DNA of 7,433 bases from Anaerolineae bacterium (GTDB lineage: Bacteria; Chloroflexota; Anaerolineae; 4572-78; J111), in contig JAHDWA010000171.1 in the NCBI GenBank assembly GCA_023382535.1, positions 1 through 7,433 on the forward strand, given 5' to 3'. This document shows, in pieces, positions 6,401 through 7,433 of this stretch (the stretch's first letter is position 1; each line of letters begins with the position of its first letter). The notes below the pieces were generated by a model. The model made no database searches. It saw nothing but the letters and a program-made list of their open reading frames with translations, and had not been told where the DNA came from. The position numbers and the translations under genes are program-made.

Positions 6401-7177
6401 GTCAACGATTATCCCCGCGCTCTCAGCCTGTACGGGCAGGCCAAAGAGATTGCCGAAAGCATGGGCGCAACCTTACAGGTCGGCTGGGATTTGTACGACA
6501 CCGGTAATGCCTGGTACAACCTGGGCAACTATGAGCAGGCGCGCGCAGCCTACGAGCAGGCCCAGGTGATTTTCAACACCTCTCTCCACCAGCGCGGTAA
6601 AATTTACGGGCTAATTTCACTGGGGCTGGTCTTTATGGCAACCGACCAGTTGGATGCCGCTTCCATCTACCTGGAGCAGGCTATGCGCCAGGCCGAGGAA
6701 CGCCAGGACAGCACCCTGGTTTTCCGCAGCTACGAGGCGCTGGCGGCTTACTATCAACATTTGGACGGCGACGACAACCTGACCTACGCCATCCGCCTGA
6801 GCAACCAGGTCATCAAACTGGCCGCCGAGGGCGACCAGTTTGAGCACGAGTTATTGGGCCATTACCTGCGCAGCGCCAGCCTGTTCCAACTAAGTGAATT
6901 TGACGACGCCCTCAAAAGCTCCGGCCTGGCTGTCGGCCAGCTTGAACGGCTGACCTACATCCATTCCCTCCAAATTTCCGCGGCCGAGATTTATTACAAT
7001 CACAGCCGGATCTTGGCCGCCACCGGCCAGGACGCCCAGGCCCGGCACTATCTGCAAACCGCCCAGGCCGAAACCATGCGCAAGGCCAACCTCATCCCCG
7101 ACGAGGGACAGCGCCGGGATTTCCTGCACAATGTCGCCATCAACCGGCAGATCTTGGGAACGAGCCGGGTCAATTGA
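3497..7177 (+). CDS. Ser/Thr protein kinase - AAA ATPase - TPR fusion protein (PknK-like)
   Basis: A 1226-residue multidomain signalling protein, probably cytoplasmic; no membrane segment is seen. Residues about 21-285 are a complete Hanks-type kinase: glycine loop G29-Q-G-G-A-G34, Lys51, Glu70, HRDLKPEN at 145-152, DFG at 165-167, GTASYLAPE at 185-193, DLYALG at 205-210 and Arg269. It is an RD kinase, so activation-loop phosphorylation is likely. Residues about 322-620 are an AAA_16/STAND-type ATPase with IGRE (323-326), Walker A GESGIGKT (354-361), Walker B LLLLLDDLHFAD (469-480) and TEGNPLFVEEV (566-576). Residues about 621-720 form a helical arm (YQFQHAFIRETLYEELRPLRRRLLHRR), and about 830-1192 hold roughly nine TPR-like helix pairs. 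The layout resembles mycobacterial PknK and many large Chloroflexota kinases. No DNA-binding, cyclase or GGDEF output domain is recognisable, so output is probably phosphorylation controlled by ligand or partner binding to the ATPase/TPR part (inference). It is divergent from the protease and lies 212 bp before a transporter-like gene. Confidence 0.93.
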   Translation: MFKRHQPTAQAINIGILLNGRYRLREQIGQGGAGIVYKAEDEQLQRIVALKVLTADGGMAGDKLARFRSEALSVAQLNHPNIITLYDYAEQEAHPYLVMEYVPGQDLWSLDNSYAPSLMPFEVSLPIIDGILAALEYSHAHHVVHRDLKPENVMITPEGLVKVMDFGLARIQGQSRLTQEGLVAGTASYLAPELALGEPGDHRADLYALGVMMYELLTGRLPFSGDDPLSVVSQHIHAPVVPPQRYNPNVSDELQTIILKLMAKHAADRYANAAEVRRDLAPSLAYYRGEELPPPIEAAPSLSLEVSTTQQALLDRISRGKMIGRETEMAELKRRWDRIRRGESDLEPVLLISGESGIGKTRLLRELQVYAGLRDGYVLQGTAREEDMGTPYTLFANALRNYVREQPAETLRRHAPGFVAGEVVRLAPHLADKLGYIPPNPPLSPEAERARLLEQVCHFFTHMANERPVLLLLDDLHFADPGSLELLETLARNSAGSSLLIAGAYRDVAVGVSSAVNHHIAVLALSELVCRIPLSRLPQEAARQMVEALLGDPVSDEFAHSVYDVTEGNPLFVEEVIKSLAVDGQIILREGHWEQRDTGRLHVPGSIKSVLGGRLKRIKKSTLELMQLAATIGRNFTLELLTEASPYSDEIIEAAFEEAFLYQLIEMNKVVDQTRESSPYGLDVYYQFQHAFIRETLYEELRPLRRRLLHRRVASAMEKLAGDKPIESPAVLAHHFMAGAQDEMAVCYLWQAGNIARQVHANAEAVGYYSQARQVLEDAAIELSGEALRLNLIHRFELLSKERAILHLMSGRERELEALESLQEVAEALNDPTRWVEVMSRLALYHWQVGRLNQAEKIARQALEVAQKQNDRRGEQYCLEQIARVLWTRRDAESMSFAAQALLIAQELGDRRREGRLTELVGHIYTDTLHDPERAAIYFEQALAICRETGNRLEEAWTLWGMGGLALFVNDYPRALSLYGQAKEIAESMGATLQVGWDLYDTGNAWYNLGNYEQARAAYEQAQVIFNTSLHQRGKIYGLISLGLVFMATDQLDAASIYLEQAMRQAEERQDSTLVFRSYEALAAYYQHLDGDDNLTYAIRLSNQVIKLAAEGDQFEHELLGHYLRSASLFQLSEFDDALKSSGLAVGQLERLTYIHSLQISAAEIYYNHSRILAATGQDAQARHYLQTAQAETMRKANLIPDEGQRRDFLHNVAINRQILGTSRVN

Positions 7178-7188
7178 CGCTTTTCTGG

Positions 7189-7219
7189 TGACATTTGTCA
7201 ATTGATCCGATGACATTTG
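7189..7219. repeat. Pair of 9-bp direct repeats, possible insertion-sequence end
   Basis: TGACATTTG occurs at 7189-7197 and again at 7211-7219, exactly 22 bp apart. GTCAATTGA also occurs twice, at 7169-7177 (across the kinase stop codon) and 7197-7205. Repeated TGACATTT-type sites about two helical turns apart resemble the multiple transposase-binding repeats at IS21-like ends. No transposase is in the window, so this could be a remnant, a solo end, or a regulator site. Confidence 0.3.
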
Positions 7220-7307
7220 CCACTTTCGGCTCGGGGCATTTCGGGTTTATGGTGAAAGGTGGGGGAGAAGCATCGAAAAAGGAGTGTTCACGAACCTGTG
7301 ATGAAAA

Positions 7308-7370
7308 GCCCTCACCCCGTCGCTAGCGCGACTCCCCTCTCCCACTGGGAGAGGGGATGGGGGAGAGGGC
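7308..7370. repeat. 63-bp palindromic element with two inner hairpins
   Basis: The outer stem pairs GCCCTC (7308-7313) with GAGGGC (7365-7370) and CCCC (7315-7318) with GGGG (7360-7363), with an A-A mismatch between. Inside are GTCGC-TAGC-GCGAC (7319-7332) and a perfect 10-bp stem CCCCTCTCCC/GGGAGAGGGG (7334-7343 with 7347-7356, loop ACT). The element ends 19 bp before the next start codon, so it lies in that gene's leader. This is a familiar type of dispersed intergenic repeat in Chloroflexota (from memory). Confidence 0.75.
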
Positions 7371-7389
7371 CATTTATGAGAGGTTGTTT

Positions 7390-7433
7390 ATGTTCAAGCT
7401 GCTGCTAAGTCCGCGCTGGCGCAAAGTGCTGCG
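7390..7433 (+). CDS. Partial CDS, probable FtsX-like ABC transporter permease (N-terminus)
   Basis: Only 14 whole codons fall in the window, reading MFKLLLSPRWRKVL. The ATG at 7390 has a good ribosome binding site, GAGAGG (7378-7383), 6 nt upstream. The S-P-R-W-R-K-V-L opening matches, from memory, the first residues of large FtsX/MacB-type ABC permeases common in Chloroflexota, in which the first membrane segment follows shortly. With so little sequence the product is a suggestion, while a real start here is fairly secure. Same strand as the kinase, 212 bp downstream; a shared transcript is possible, since no strong terminator is seen between them. Confidence 0.5.
   Translation, partial: MFKLLLSPRWRKVL

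Noticed and set aside
7281..7303. Possible terminator after the kinase gene (TTCAC...GTGAT)
   Set aside because: The stem is only 4-5 bp and no T-run follows.
7301..7408. 35-codon frame starting at ATG 7301
   Set aside because: It simply translates the palindromic element (SPHPVASATPLSHWERGWG-like peptide), a common artefact of this repeat type, and overlaps the real start at 7390.
1..7433. CRISPR array, tRNA or rRNA genes
   Set aside because: No regularly spaced direct repeats with unique spacers and no tRNA or rRNA sequence signature were seen on either strand. The repeats found are palindromes or a 7-bp tandem array.

Overview
The window carries three leftward genes, then a gap of about 320 bp, then a very large rightward gene and the first codons of another rightward gene. 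Coding DNA is GC-rich, while the gaps are AT-rich and full of palindromic repeats. A protein kinase fused to a STAND-type ATPase and a TPR array, an FtsX-type permease beginning with an SPRWRKVL motif, and many short intergenic dyads together suggest an uncultured Chloroflexota bacterium (Anaerolineae-like). This is recognition from memory; no marker gene is present to prove it.

Left block (minus strand). Positions 107-532 and 650-1912 encode the small (swivel) and large (catalytic) subunits of an aconitase X-type Fe-S dehydratase, large subunit first in transcription order. The 117 bp between them contain five tandem 7-bp units. Upstream, 2054-3175 encodes an intramembrane site-2 (M50) metalloprotease with two C-terminal CBS domains. 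A good minus-strand intrinsic terminator (1971-1997) and a plausible promoter (1942-1970) separate it from the dehydratase genes, so it is probably a separate transcription unit.

Middle gap (3176-3496). This divergent control region holds a candidate minus promoter placed almost on the protease start codon, a 74-bp palindromic element, a good sigma-70-like plus-strand promoter, and an imperfect palindrome just before the kinase start.

Right block (plus strand). Positions 3497-7177 encode a 1226-residue Ser/Thr kinase - AAA_16/NACHT-like ATPase - TPR protein of PknK-like architecture with no obvious output domain. The gap after it has a pair of 9-bp direct repeats spaced 22 bp apart, resembling an insertion-sequence end, and another palindromic element. 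A partial gene, probably an ABC-transporter permease, starts at 7390 and runs off the window.

The genes do not form an obvious single pathway. The dehydratase is metabolic (hydroxyproline-type or mevalonate-type substrate), while the protease and kinase look like signalling or regulatory proteins. The least explained structure is the set of intergenic palindromes: three of them (1-74, 3221-3294, 7308-7370) share one design, a closing stem enclosing two small hairpins, although their sequences differ.
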